Both the position numbers and the translations under genes were made by a program. A DNA stretch of 64,000 nt from Planctomycetota bacterium (lineage in GTDB: Bacteria; Planctomycetota; PLA2), in contig JAJFFF010000031.1 of the NCBI GenBank assembly GCA_021776785.1, forward strand, positions 1 to 64,000, written 5' to 3'. The notes beneath the pieces were generated by a model that had not been told where the DNA came from, made no database searches, and saw only the letters and a list, made by a program, of their open reading frames with translations. Below, piece after piece: positions 12,453-22,338 of the stretch. Numbering within the stretch: position 1 is the stretch's first letter; each line of letters begins with the position of its first letter.

Positions 12453-15172
12453 ATACCAAAGTCGCCGTAGCCGCCCCCACCGGCGTCTCCCAACACGTCG
12501 CCACGATCCTTGTGGTCAACGACGACCCGGTGCAACTGCGCCTGACAGAGCACGTGCTCACCCGCCATGGTTACGCCGTTCGGCTGGCCCGTTCCGCCGA
12601 GATGGGTCTGGAAGCGCTCAAAGAGTTCGAAATTGATGCGCTGATCACCGACCTCAATATGCCCGGCATCGACGGATGGCGCTTTTGTCGCCTCCTTCGT
12701 TCCCCGGAGTATCAACCGTTCAATCAACTGCCGATTCTTGTCGTTTCGGCGACCTATTGCGGCGACGACGCCGAGCAACTGACCGTCGAACTCGGGGCCC
12801 ACGGTTTTTTGCCCGCGCCGTTCGAGGCGACGAAGTTGATCGCCCACGTGCGCAACATGCTGTCGGGGGCGACAGCGCCGCGCAGGATGTCGGTGTTGAT
12901 CGCGCACCCCGAGTCGAGCACGTCGGATCAGCTTCGCTTGGTGTTTTTCGCGCACGGTTACGACACCATCATGGCGCACACGCTGGACGAAGCGTTGGAG
13001 GCGTATCGTCGAGACGATCCAGGAATCGTGGTCCTCGACGCGGACCTTCCGCAAGACGCGATCCGCGCTTTCTTGACCAGGATGAACACGCCGTTGCGAC
13101 GAGCCGCCATCATCGTCACGGCGAGCGAAGTGAACGCGTCCATGGCCCTGGAAACCATGCGGGTGGGCGCGGATCATTTCATTCGGGCCCCGTACGACGC
13201 CAACTACGTCGTCGCCATGAGCGAACGGTCGCGCCGCGCACGTGCCCTGCTCCGTGTCGAAGCTCTCCTCGAAGAGAGGACCCGGCGCCTCCGCGACTCG
13301 GAAGCGAGATTGCGCGCCATCTTGCGCGCGATGCCCGAGATGCTCTTGGTCTACACGCCGGAAGGAAAGATTCTGCACGCCAACCACGCCGCCGCGAAGA
13401 TCCTCGAGTACGCCGTGACGTACTTGCCGGGACAGTCGATGCTCGACCTCGTCGCATCCGACGATCGCGACCGGCTTCGCGAACGTCTTGCGAGTCGCGA
13501 AAACGGCGCATCCAGCTATGTCGTTTCGTATCGCACCGCGAGCGGGCAGACGCTTCCGTTCGAAGTCACGGAACATCGACTGATGTTTGGTGGACGCGAT
13601 GCCATCGTCGGCATGATGCGCGATCTCACCGATCGCTTACCGATCGACGAAGAGCGCGCACTCTTGAGTGCGGCATTGGAACAATCCGGGGACGTCTTCT
13701 TGGTCACCGCGCTCGACGGGACGATTCGATACGCCAATCGCGCTTTTGAAGCGGTCACCGGTTTTGCGCGTACAGAAGCTGTCGGCTCCAACGTCAGTGC
13801 ACTGTCCGTCGATAAAGCGCAATGGCGGGAGTTGGCAAGCACGATTGCGCGTGGCGAGACATGGGCTGGACGCATGACGCGCAAGCGTAAGGACGGAACG
13901 ACCTACGTCAGCAACAGCACGGTTTCACCGATCGTCGACAAGAGCGGCGTCATCACGAGCGTGGTTGGCGTCGAACGCGATGTAACGCGCGAGGAGGAGC
14001 TCCAAGGGGCACTCGTTCAGGCGCAAAAAATGGAGGCCGTCGGTACCTTGGCGGGCGGCATCGCGCACGACTTCAACAACTTGCTGACCGGCATCTTGGG
14101 GTACGCGAGTTTGCTGCGGCGCCTCGTGCCGACCGACGGCGAGATTCCGCAAATGGTCGAGATCATCGAGTCGAGCGCAATCCGTGCCGCCCAGCTCACG
14201 CAACAGCTCTTGGGTTTCGCGCGGCGCGGAAAAAACCGCAACGTCACCGTCGATCTCAACGAAACGGCGCGCCAGGTCGTCAAGCTGCTGAGCAGAACCA
14301 TCGACAAGCGCATTCAGCTCGTCACCGACCTGCACTTCGGTTCGCTCTGCGCGGACGGCGATCCGACACAACTGGAACAGTCCATTCTCAATCTTGCTCT
14401 GAACGCGCGCGACGCCGTGGCCCACACGGAGGCGCCGCAGATCGCGTTGCGCACGGCAAAATTCACGATGGATCTCGGGTTCTGCGAACGGCATCCCGGC
14501 GCGACGCCCGGCAACTATGTCGTGTGCGAAGTCAAAGACAACGGGATGGGCATCGAGCCCACCGTGATGAAGCGAATTTTCGAGCCTTTCTTCACGACCA
14601 AGCCTTCGGGCAAAGGCACCGGCATGGGACTCTCCATGGTGTACGGCATTGTCAAAGCACACGGCGGCTACGTGAGCGCGACGAGCGAGTTGGACGAGGG
14701 CTCCGTGTTTCGCATGTACCTACCGATCGCCATGCAAGATCCGGTGCCGGAACCGAAACCGCGTACGAAACTTCACTACGGCCAAGGGCGCATCTTGCTG
14801 GTGGACGACGAGTCTGTGATTCGCCAAACGGCTTCGTCGATGTTGCGCCGTCTCGGATACGACGTGGTCGCGTTCGAACACGGCGGAGAAGCGCTCACGT
14901 TTTTTCGCGAGTTCGGGAAGGGTGTTCAGCTCGCGATTGTGGACATGATGATGCCGGGCATGGATGGAAGCGCATTAACCCGCGCGCTGTTGAAGTTGGC
15001 GCCGCAGCTCCCGATCATTTTGTCGACGGGATACGGCCTCAACGACGCGGCACAGAGCATCCTCGATGCCGGCGCGAGCAACTTCGCGCCCAAGCCGTAC
15101 AACTGGCCCGAATTCTCACGCGTCGTCGCGGATACGATCGCGCCCAGCGATCCAGATCCCCCCGCGAGCTAG
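12449..15172 (+). CDS. Hybrid histidine kinase: REC-REC-PAS-PAS-HisKA-HATPase-REC
   Basis: GTGA overlap with upstream gene; LAGGIAHDFNNLLTGILGY H-box; KGTGMGLSMVYGIVKAHGG; C-terminal REC ILLVDDES...IVDMMMP. Confidence 0.92.
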   Translation: MNTKVAVAAPTGVSQHVATILVVNDDPVQLRLTEHVLTRHGYAVRLARSAEMGLEALKEFEIDALITDLNMPGIDGWRFCRLLRSPEYQPFNQLPILVVSATYCGDDAEQLTVELGAHGFLPAPFEATKLIAHVRNMLSGATAPRRMSVLIAHPESSTSDQLRLVFFAHGYDTIMAHTLDEALEAYRRDDPGIVVLDADLPQDAIRAFLTRMNTPLRRAAIIVTASEVNASMALETMRVGADHFIRAPYDANYVVAMSERSRRARALLRVEALLEERTRRLRDSEARLRAILRAMPEMLLVYTPEGKILHANHAAAKILEYAVTYLPGQSMLDLVASDDRDRLRERLASRENGASSYVVSYRTASGQTLPFEVTEHRLMFGGRDAIVGMMRDLTDRLPIDEERALLSAALEQSGDVFLVTALDGTIRYANRAFEAVTGFARTEAVGSNVSALSVDKAQWRELASTIARGETWAGRMTRKRKDGTTYVSNSTVSPIVDKSGVITSVVGVERDVTREEELQGALVQAQKMEAVGTLAGGIAHDFNNLLTGILGYASLLRRLVPTDGEIPQMVEIIESSAIRAAQLTQQLLGFARRGKNRNVTVDLNETARQVVKLLSRTIDKRIQLVTDLHFGSLCADGDPTQLEQSILNLALNARDAVAHTEAPQIALRTAKFTMDLGFCERHPGATPGNYVVCEVKDNGMGIEPTVMKRIFEPFFTTKPSGKGTGMGLSMVYGIVKAHGGYVSATSELDEGSVFRMYLPIAMQDPVPEPKPRTKLHYGQGRILLVDDESVIRQTASSMLRRLGYDVVAFEHGGEALTFFREFGKGVQLAIVDMMMPGMDGSALTRALLKLAPQLPIILSTGYGLNDAAQSILDAGASNFAPKPYNWPEFSRVVADTIAPSDPDPPAS

Positions 15173-16332
15173 AGGGACCGAGGCGGCTGATCGACGGCGA
15201 TAAACCGCGGTCGGTAAATCGGAACGCCGCGCCCCTCGCGCAAGTTGACGCGCTCGTCGATGATCTGTGCGGTGATGCCCACCACGCGCGACCATCCAAA
15301 CAGAGCCGTGTAATACGCCGGTTCCTGCAATCCTGCCGCGTTGAGCAGCGCCCCCGAAATCGCATCCACGTTGGGATACGGGTTCGAGATCTTGGGGTTC
15401 TCTTTGAGCACGCGCGGTGCGATCGATCGCAACGCGAGCGCCGCACGAACCAACGGATCGTCAGCGAAGTGCTTTTCAGCGAACGCGTACTGGACCGTGG
15501 CGCGCGGGTCTTCGGCGCGCAGGACGGCGTGCCCGAATCCGAAGATCTTGCCGCCGCTATCCAACTTCGCGCGCACGAATGACTCCACGCGTTGCGGGTC
15601 GTCGCTGCCGACCTCTTTCACAAAGCGCAAGCACTCCTGATTCGCGCGACCGTGCAGCGGACCGTACAGAGCGCCCATCGCGCCGGCAATCGACACGTAC
15701 ACGTCGGCGTGCCCGGAAGCGATCGCCTTGCCCGTGAACGTGGACAGGTTGCCGCCACCATGATCCATGTGAAGCACGTGGAACAAACGGAGGAGCTCAC
15801 CCAACTGCTCGTGCGCGTTGGGCGCACCCAGCATGTGAGCGAAGTTCGGTCCGTACGGAAGATCGGCATGCGGCGCGATCGGATCGCCCCACCCTTCACG
15901 GAGCCGGAAGACCGCAGCCGCCACCGTGTTGATGCGCGCGATCAGGTTGAGCCCGTCCTCTTGCCAGTCGTCGGCCTTGTCCACCATGCCCAGGTAGAGA
16001 ATGCCGGCGATCAGCCACTCCATCGGATGCGCTTGCTTCGGAAGTTTCTCGAGCAGGCGAAAAACTTCGTCCGGAACGTGCGCGCGACGGCGCAGCTCGT
16101 TCGAGAACGCGATGGCCTCGTCTTCGCTGGAAGGAATCTCCTTGCGCAGCAAGAGATGGATCACGCTCTCGGACGACAGCGTCGAAAGCTCAGCGATGGA
16201 ATAGCCGCGATACGACACGCCTTCTTGGGCGCTGACGGCACTGGTTCGGCAGCTGCCGACCGGGTACCCGCGCAGCCCCGTGTTGAGGTGCGATTCGTGG
16301 ACTTCGAAAAGGACGGGATCAGGCTCCGGCAT
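15169..16332 (-). CDS. gltA: Citrate synthase (eukaryotic-type/type I-like); ORF extends to 16455 if an upstream TTG is used
   Basis: HMDHGGGNLSTFTGKAIASGHADVYVSIAGAMGALYGPLHGRANQE; GFGHAVLRAEDPRA; PNVDAISGALLNAAG. Confidence 0.9.
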   Translation of the reverse strand: MPEPDPVLFEVHESHLNTGLRGYPVGSCRTSAVSAQEGVSYRGYSIAELSTLSSESVIHLLLRKEIPSSEDEAIAFSNELRRRAHVPDEVFRLLEKLPKQAHPMEWLIAGILYLGMVDKADDWQEDGLNLIARINTVAAAVFRLREGWGDPIAPHADLPYGPNFAHMLGAPNAHEQLGELLRLFHVLHMDHGGGNLSTFTGKAIASGHADVYVSIAGAMGALYGPLHGRANQECLRFVKEVGSDDPQRVESFVRAKLDSGGKIFGFGHAVLRAEDPRATVQYAFAEKHFADDPLVRAALALRSIAPRVLKENPKISNPYPNVDAISGALLNAAGLQEPAYYTALFGWSRVVGITAQIIDERVNLREGRGVPIYRPRFIAVDQPPRSL

Positions 16333-16468
16333 AGGCCATTGAAAAGTAAGGGCGCGGGCTTGCGCCGTCAACGTATCGTCCGCTGCAACGGCCGCCTTCG
16401 TGGCTTTGTTGCGGAACTCACTCCAAATCGGGTCGTTTCGACCGCCTTCGGACAAAAAAGTGTGCCGT

Positions 16469-17704
16469 CTACCCGTCGGAAACGGCCGTCGCGGCCGCCT
16501 CCATCTTCTTGCGCGCGTCGATCAACCGCTGCGCGTACTGCTTGACGTTGGGCTGGGTCGATTGGGTGGCGATTTCGTGCAGGACCTCGCGCGCCATCGG
16601 CGTCCCGGCGCGATTGAGCGCGTTGACCGCGCCCCACATGTTGCCTTGGTTAGGATCGGTACGGAAGCGGTCGCGCAGCATGCCGACGACCTTGTCGCTG
16701 CTGCGCGCGCGCAGGTACGACCCGGCCTGGTTGAAGAACGCGCGGTTGTCCTGGACGCTCGACAGGTGGTTCTCGGCCGCCGCGAGCGCCTCGGGGGATC
16801 CGATCCGAACGAGAGCCGTCATCTCGGCATACCCCTGCCACCAGTTGCGATCGTCCGTCTTCGCGTCCTGGAGCATCTTGATGAGCGGACCCACGGCGCG
16901 CGGGTCGCCGATGCGCCCGAGGGCCTCGATCGCGCGGCGGTGATCACCGGACTGTTCGGGATCCGCGAGCATCGCCAGCAGCGGATCGACGGCCTCTTTT
17001 TGACGCAACATGCCCATGGCTTCGAGCAGCATGCGCCGTTGGTCCTTGTCGCCTCCGCTCTTTGCCATAAACGCTTCGAGCAACTTCGGCGCAAATGACT
17101 CGCTCCCCTTCACGCCGTTCACGGAGAAAAACATGGCGGCGCCCATCGCACCGGTGCGCATGATGCCGGGCACGTTGTCGCTCGTCATCAAGTAGCCGAC
17201 GTAGCCGACGATCGCCTTCTCGTGGCTCATCGCCATCCGGGCGGCCGGAACGACTTTCTTGAGGAGTTCGTCCTCTTTGAATCGATTGGCCATCCCCATG
17301 CCGATCATCTTGAAGATGACTTGGGTCAAGCGCGGGTATCCCTTCTCGCCCTGCAGCAGCAGCGCTTTGATCAGCGCGAGGAGCTGGTCGAGATCGGCGG
17401 TCCGTTCAAACGACTCCAAGAGCGTGACGATGCCCTCTTCAGTGAGAGGCACCGCGACGTCACCGTACGCCGTTGCTTCTTCTTGGCCCTGCGCGGCCGC
17501 AAGGCGCGCTTCCAAGTCGCGGATCTTGGCCAGCAGCAGATCGACATCGACACGCGGTGCGCTGTCTTTACGCACGGGCGCCGCTTCCGCACCGCCGGTC
17601 TCGCGCCGGGTCCGACTCGCCACCGCCTCGTCTTCCAGTACGTATTTCTGCAATCCAAAGCCACAGAGGCCACCCACCGCGAGTCCAATCAACAACGTTT
17701 TCAT
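16469..17704 (-). CDS. HEAT-repeat protein with N-terminal signal anchor
   Basis: MKTLLIGLAVGGLCGFGLQKYV; repeats such as SGDHRRAIEALGRIGDPRAVGPLIKML. Confidence 0.8.
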   Translation of the reverse strand: MKTLLIGLAVGGLCGFGLQKYVLEDEAVASRTRRETGGAEAAPVRKDSAPRVDVDLLLAKIRDLEARLAAAQGQEEATAYGDVAVPLTEEGIVTLLESFERTADLDQLLALIKALLLQGEKGYPRLTQVIFKMIGMGMANRFKEDELLKKVVPAARMAMSHEKAIVGYVGYLMTSDNVPGIMRTGAMGAAMFFSVNGVKGSESFAPKLLEAFMAKSGGDKDQRRMLLEAMGMLRQKEAVDPLLAMLADPEQSGDHRRAIEALGRIGDPRAVGPLIKMLQDAKTDDRNWWQGYAEMTALVRIGSPEALAAAENHLSSVQDNRAFFNQAGSYLRARSSDKVVGMLRDRFRTDPNQGNMWGAVNALNRAGTPMAREVLHEIATQSTQPNVKQYAQRLIDARKKMEAAATAVSDG

Positions 17705-17768
17705 GCCACGATTATGCGCCGAAGTGCCATGGAAGGGCAAAATTCGCGGACGCCGCGCCTGGGACGTT

Positions 17769-18464
17769 TTATAGCGCGAGGTCAACGGGCGTGAAATCGA
17801 TCGCGTCTCCGGCGACAAACGCGTAGCGGATGGTCTTGTGCACGCCTTCGACCGCTAAGCGGTGATCGTTGCCGTGCAGGTGGCCGTAGACGCACACCTC
17901 GACGCCCGCGTTTTCTAAGAGCTCGACGAAGGCCGTTTCGCCAAACCCGCGGTAGAGCGGCGGATAGTGCAGCATGGCCACGAGTCGCTCAAACTTCCCC
18001 TTCGCGGCATCCAGCGACATCTGCAGACGGCCGAGCTCGCGCTGGTAGATCTTTTCGTCTTCGGTCTTGGCGTGAGGTGCGCTCGGCGGCGACCAGCCGC
18101 GCGTCCCCACAACGCCGACACCCCCACCCAAGTCGATGCAGTTGTTTTGCAAAAGCTCCATCGTCGGCGGCAACAGGGCTTGCACTTTGGCGCGGCTGCT
18201 CCACCAATAGTCGTGGTTGCCTTTGAGCAAGATCTTGCGACGGCCCGGCAGCGCATCGAGAAAGCGAAGATCTACGAGCGCGTCTTCGAGCTTGAGCGCC
18301 CACGAAATGTCGCCCGCCACCAAAACGACGTCGTCATCAGCGACGACGCGCGTCCAGTTCTCCGCCAGCCGTTCCGCGTGCCGCTCCCACGCCGGACCGA
18401 ACACGTCCATCGGCTTGTCCACCGCGCCGCTGAGGTGGCTGTCGGCGATGGCGAAGACTCTCAT
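17769..18464 (-). CDS. Calcineurin-like metallophosphoesterase
   Basis: FAIADSHLS, VLVAGDISWA, LLKGNHDYWW, VCVYGHLHG. Confidence 0.92.
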   Translation of the reverse strand: MRVFAIADSHLSGAVDKPMDVFGPAWERHAERLAENWTRVVADDDVVLVAGDISWALKLEDALVDLRFLDALPGRRKILLKGNHDYWWSSRAKVQALLPPTMELLQNNCIDLGGGVGVVGTRGWSPPSAPHAKTEDEKIYQRELGRLQMSLDAAKGKFERLVAMLHYPPLYRGFGETAFVELLENAGVEVCVYGHLHGNDHRLAVEGVHKTIRYAFVAGDAIDFTPVDLAL

Positions 18465-19021
18465 ACTTCGTAGCGGCGCCGCTCCGACTCCAAGAAGGCG
18501 GACGCCATGGCGGCGATCCCGCGATAAAACTTTCGGTCGGCGCGCGCGGAGAGTTCGGCGAGCGCCCGCTGCGCCCACGGATCGAGGTGACGCCGGAAAA
18601 ACAGCGGGGCGCGGACAGCGGCGTCCCCCTCCGGGCGTCGCTCCTCCTGCGCCGCGAGTTCGCCCATGATGTTGAGCACAATCGAGAGGTGGTCGCACGG
18701 CAAGGCTGGATCCGCCTCCATCCCGTGTTCACGCAAGAATCCGGCGATCGACGCGGCGGGGTCGGCGGTGGCGGCCTCGTACTCCGACGCGCGCCAGGCG
18801 AATCCGTCGCCCAGCCGGTCGTATTCGGCCCGCAACTCGGCCGCGCACCCGTCAGCATCGTCGGGTCCGAGCAGATCGGACGTCAAATCGACGCCCTGCG
18901 CCGCCGCCAAACGCTCCAGCCCACCCTCGTGCAGGCGAAGATACAACGCGGCATCCGGCGGCCCCGAGAGGAGTCGCCCAAACAATATGTAGAGGGATCG
19001 GCGGACCGATTCGTCCGGCAT
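18461..19021 (-). CDS. TorD/DmsD-like redox enzyme chaperone
   Basis: EYDRLGDG..., PCDHLSIVLNIMGELA, FFRRHLDPWAQRALAEL pattern of the TorD family; 4-bp overlap with the metallophosphoesterase. Confidence 0.75.
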   Translation of the reverse strand: MPDESVRRSLYILFGRLLSGPPDAALYLRLHEGGLERLAAAQGVDLTSDLLGPDDADGCAAELRAEYDRLGDGFAWRASEYEAATADPAASIAGFLREHGMEADPALPCDHLSIVLNIMGELAAQEERRPEGDAAVRAPLFFRRHLDPWAQRALAELSARADRKFYRGIAAMASAFLESERRRYEV

Positions 19022-19105
19022 GGCGGCGCATTGTACGGGCGCGCAAAGTGACGAACTTCGCGGTGCGTTGAAAGCCGAGGATCGCGGGGCTATGCTGCCT
19101 TCTTC

Positions 19106-20221
19106 ATGGGTGAATCCCTCCGCCACACTCCCTTAACGGCTTGGCACGCCGATCACGGTGCGCGCATGGTGCCGTTTGCCGGGTTCTCGATGCCCGTGCA
19201 GTACGAAGCAGGCATCCAGGCCGAGGTAAAAATCGTCCGCGAAGAGGCCGCTCTGTTCGACCTCTGCCACATGGGGCGGCTCGTTTTGCGCGGGCCCGAT
19301 CGTGTGCGGGCCGCCGACCACGTGCTCTCGCAAAACGTCGAGGAGAAGGTGCCGCTCGGCGCGATCCGCTATGCGCTGATCTGCGCGCCCGACGGCGGCG
19401 TCATCGACGACGTGTTGGTCTACAAGGAGGCGGACGCGATCCACGTCGTGATCAACGCGTCCGGTCGCATCACCGATCCGGCGCACTTCCGCGAGCACAT
19501 CGGCGCGTTTGACGTGGAGCTTGAAGACGTCTCCGACGAACAAACGATGATCGCCATCCAGGGCCCGAAGGCCAAGGACGTGTTGCCCGCCGTGTGCGAC
19601 GTCGATCTCAGCACGCTCAAGTACTACCGCTTCGCACGCGCCCATCTCCACAACGGCGTCGAGGTCATGGTGAGCCGCACCGGATACACCGGCGAAGACG
19701 GATTCGAGCTGTTTTTCGACGTGGATCATGCGGTCACGATCTGGAACGCGCTGGTCGAAGCGGGCGCGAAGCCGTGCGGCCTCGGCGCGCGCGACGTTTG
19801 CCGAACCGAGGCGGGGATGCCGCTCTACGGACACGAGATGAACCGCGAAATCTCGCCGCTCGAAGCCGGACTCGAGTTCGGCATGGATCTCAAAAAAGAC
19901 TTCATTGGCGCGGACGCCTTGCGCAATCAGCGCGAAGAAGGTGTGGCGCGATCGCTCGTCGGTCTCAGCGTCGAGGGGCGCCGCGTTCCGCGCGAGGGAT
20001 GTACGGTCATGAACCAGGGCGAGACCGTCGGCATCGTGACCAGCGGCACGTTTAGTCCGACACTGAATCGCCCCATCGCGATGGCGCTGGTCCGGTCGGA
20101 TCTGGCGCGCGAAGGCGTGTCGCTTGACGTCGAGCTCCGCGCCGGCAAAACGATCCCGGCCACGACGGAAGGCATGCCGTTTTACAGCCGCAAACGAAAG
20201 AAGAAAGCACCGGGTGCCTAG
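19106..20221 (+). CDS. gcvT: Glycine cleavage system aminomethyltransferase (T protein)
   Basis: HTPLTAWHADHGARMVPFAGFSMPVQY, LFDLCHMGR, RTGYTGEDGFELF, DVCRTEAGMPLYGHEM. Confidence 0.97.
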   Translation: MGESLRHTPLTAWHADHGARMVPFAGFSMPVQYEAGIQAEVKIVREEAALFDLCHMGRLVLRGPDRVRAADHVLSQNVEEKVPLGAIRYALICAPDGGVIDDVLVYKEADAIHVVINASGRITDPAHFREHIGAFDVELEDVSDEQTMIAIQGPKAKDVLPAVCDVDLSTLKYYRFARAHLHNGVEVMVSRTGYTGEDGFELFFDVDHAVTIWNALVEAGAKPCGLGARDVCRTEAGMPLYGHEMNREISPLEAGLEFGMDLKKDFIGADALRNQREEGVARSLVGLSVEGRRVPREGCTVMNQGETVGIVTSGTFSPTLNRPIAMALVRSDLAREGVSLDVELRAGKTIPATTEGMPFYSRKRKKKAPGA

Positions 20222-20297
20222 GGTCCGTCTGAGAATAGGCCGTCGCACGCCTGTTCTCGGACGGCCCCACCCGCGCTCTCGCTCACCATAGAAGGAA

Positions 20298-20699
20298 ATG
20301 CAGGACATGAGTCGACCCGATACCGCGCGTTACACCGAGAGCCACGAGTGGGCTCAGCTGGACGGCGACATCGTCACCTTAGGGATTACCGATTTCGCCG
20401 TCGAGCACCTCGGGGACATCGTGTTCGTGGATCTGCCCGAAGCGGGCACCGAACTCGATGTCGGCGAGACCGCCTGTGAAATCGAGTCCGTGAAAGCCGT
20501 CGGCGAAGTGTACGCGCCGGTCGCGGGGACCATCGAAGCCGTCAACGAAGGATTGGCCGACGACCCGTCGACCCTGGCCAGCGAGCCGTTCGGCGGCGGC
20601 TGGCTCATCAAAATCCGCGTCTCCGATGCGAGCGCGCTCGAGAGCCTCATGGACCTCGCCGCGTACGAAAAACATCTCGAGTCCGCAGACCCCGGATAG
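20298..20699 (+). CDS. gcvH: Glycine cleavage system H protein
   Basis: YTESHEWAQ; lipoylation motif ETACEIESVKAVGEVYAPVAG. Confidence 0.97.
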   Translation: MQDMSRPDTARYTESHEWAQLDGDIVTLGITDFAVEHLGDIVFVDLPEAGTELDVGETACEIESVKAVGEVYAPVAGTIEAVNEGLADDPSTLASEPFGGGWLIKIRVSDASALESLMDLAAYEKHLESADPG

Positions 20700-20766
20700 G
20701 ATCTGACGAGGCCGCGGCCGCACGCGACGAAAAGTTGCCGCACAACGCGTCCCTGAGGAGTTCACC

Positions 20767-22116
20767 TTGTTTCCCGTCCTGTTCGACATCCCCAACGCCT
20801 GGGAGATGGCCGGCTCGGCCCTCACGATCGAAATCGTCATCGGCCTCGTCGCGTTCCTGGCGTGGCTCGCGCTCCACCTCAAGGGGCGGCGCGACTGGGT
20901 GGCCGCCAACCTCAATACGGTCGCCGTGTTGGTCGTCTTGCACCTTGCGCTCTCGCACTTCATGGAGCCGGGACGCGAGATCACGATCTACTCGTTTGGC
21001 GTGATCATCATCTTAGGGTTCTTGGCGGGCGCGCGGTTCATGATGGGGCAAACCGATCAGCTCGGGCTCGACCGCAAGAAGGTCTTCGACTGGGCGTTTT
21101 GGATGTTGGTGGTCGGCATCATCGGGGCGCGTCTGCTGTACGCGTTCCTCAACTACGAACAGTTCGCCGACAACAAGATGGAAGTCTTACGCATCTGGAA
21201 CGGCGGTTTGGTTTGGTACGGCGGGATGATCCCGGCGATTTTGGTCGGCATCTTCTTGCTGCTGCGCCACAAGCTTCCTGTGCTCCATGTCTTAGACGTC
21301 GGTGCGGCGGCTGTGATCTTGGCACTCGGCATCGGACGCTGGGCGTGCCTCATGGCGGGGGATGACTACGGGCGCGTCGTCGATGAGAACGCCTGGTACG
21401 GCATCCGCTTCTATAACGACCGCGCGCTGGTTCCGGCCTCGCTGCGCGGGATGCCACTTCATCCAACGCAGCTCTACATGAGCATCAACTGCTTGTGGAT
21501 GTTTTGGATGATCGAGTGGGTACGCCGTCGCGCGAAGTTCGCGGGTCAGGCGTTCGCCGCGATGCTCGTGATGTACGCCGTCAGCCGCGCGCTCTGGATC
21601 GAACCTTTCCGCGGTGATTTCGTCGAACGCAACCCGGCGTACGGCCGCCACGTCGCCGCCGAACTCTCGCTGTCTAAGGGCGAGAATTCCCCGGCGTTGA
21701 GCCTGAAGGCGGGCGATGAAGTGACGGGCAACGACCGCACCGGCCGCTTGCTCGCCGATGTCACGCTACCCGCGGGCGAAGGACACACGTCGGTGTGGGC
21801 AATCTCGGACGAGCGCGCCAAGCCGGAAGCGCAGGGCCGGTTCGTCGGCGCACCCCAGTGGCCGATCGACAAGATCGCGAGTTTGAAAGACACCACGGGC
21901 GTCACGGTGTCCGCACCGGGTTCGTCGCGCTGGTACGGCAGCGACTTGCCGGTGCCTCCCAACTACGTCTCGACGTCGCAGTGGATCTCGATCTTTGTGG
22001 TGCTCGCCGGCATCGGCGTGTTCTTACTCGGGCGCGGCGTCAAGGAGCACGGGTTTGCCGAAGCGGTTGTGGCGCACGCCAAAGAGAAAGATCGCGAGCC
22101 AGCGGAACCCGCCTAG
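20767..22116 (+). CDS. lgt: Prolipoprotein diacylglyceryl transferase with a large insertion
   Basis: GGLVWYGGMIPAIL, LGIGRWACLMAGDDYG, HPTQLYMS, EPFRGDFVER, STSQWISI; TTG start after GAGGAG. Confidence 0.93.
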   Translation: MFPVLFDIPNAWEMAGSALTIEIVIGLVAFLAWLALHLKGRRDWVAANLNTVAVLVVLHLALSHFMEPGREITIYSFGVIIILGFLAGARFMMGQTDQLGLDRKKVFDWAFWMLVVGIIGARLLYAFLNYEQFADNKMEVLRIWNGGLVWYGGMIPAILVGIFLLLRHKLPVLHVLDVGAAAVILALGIGRWACLMAGDDYGRVVDENAWYGIRFYNDRALVPASLRGMPLHPTQLYMSINCLWMFWMIEWVRRRAKFAGQAFAAMLVMYAVSRALWIEPFRGDFVERNPAYGRHVAAELSLSKGENSPALSLKAGDEVTGNDRTGRLLADVTLPAGEGHTSVWAISDERAKPEAQGRFVGAPQWPIDKIASLKDTTGVTVSAPGSSRWYGSDLPVPPNYVSTSQWISIFVVLAGIGVFLLGRGVKEHGFAEAVVAHAKEKDREPAEPA

Positions 22117-22338
22117 CGCCGCTTGATTCGTCCCCCGCGGCCATCCGCGCCGAGTGGATTTGGGTCCGTATGACGGATTGCGCCTCGTTGACCTGATCGG
22201 GCCGCCGCCCGCCGCCATGGACAGTCAGGGACGAAAAGCCCGCGGATTGGCAACGAGCTGACCCTCTCCCTTGGCCCCAAACTGCGGAGAAGCCAAAGAC
22301 ACAAAAAATTCCAAACCAACGACTGGCGTACGAGGCCC

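Noticed and set aside
15592-16545. 317-aa + strand ORF
   Set aside because: Antisense to citrate synthase.
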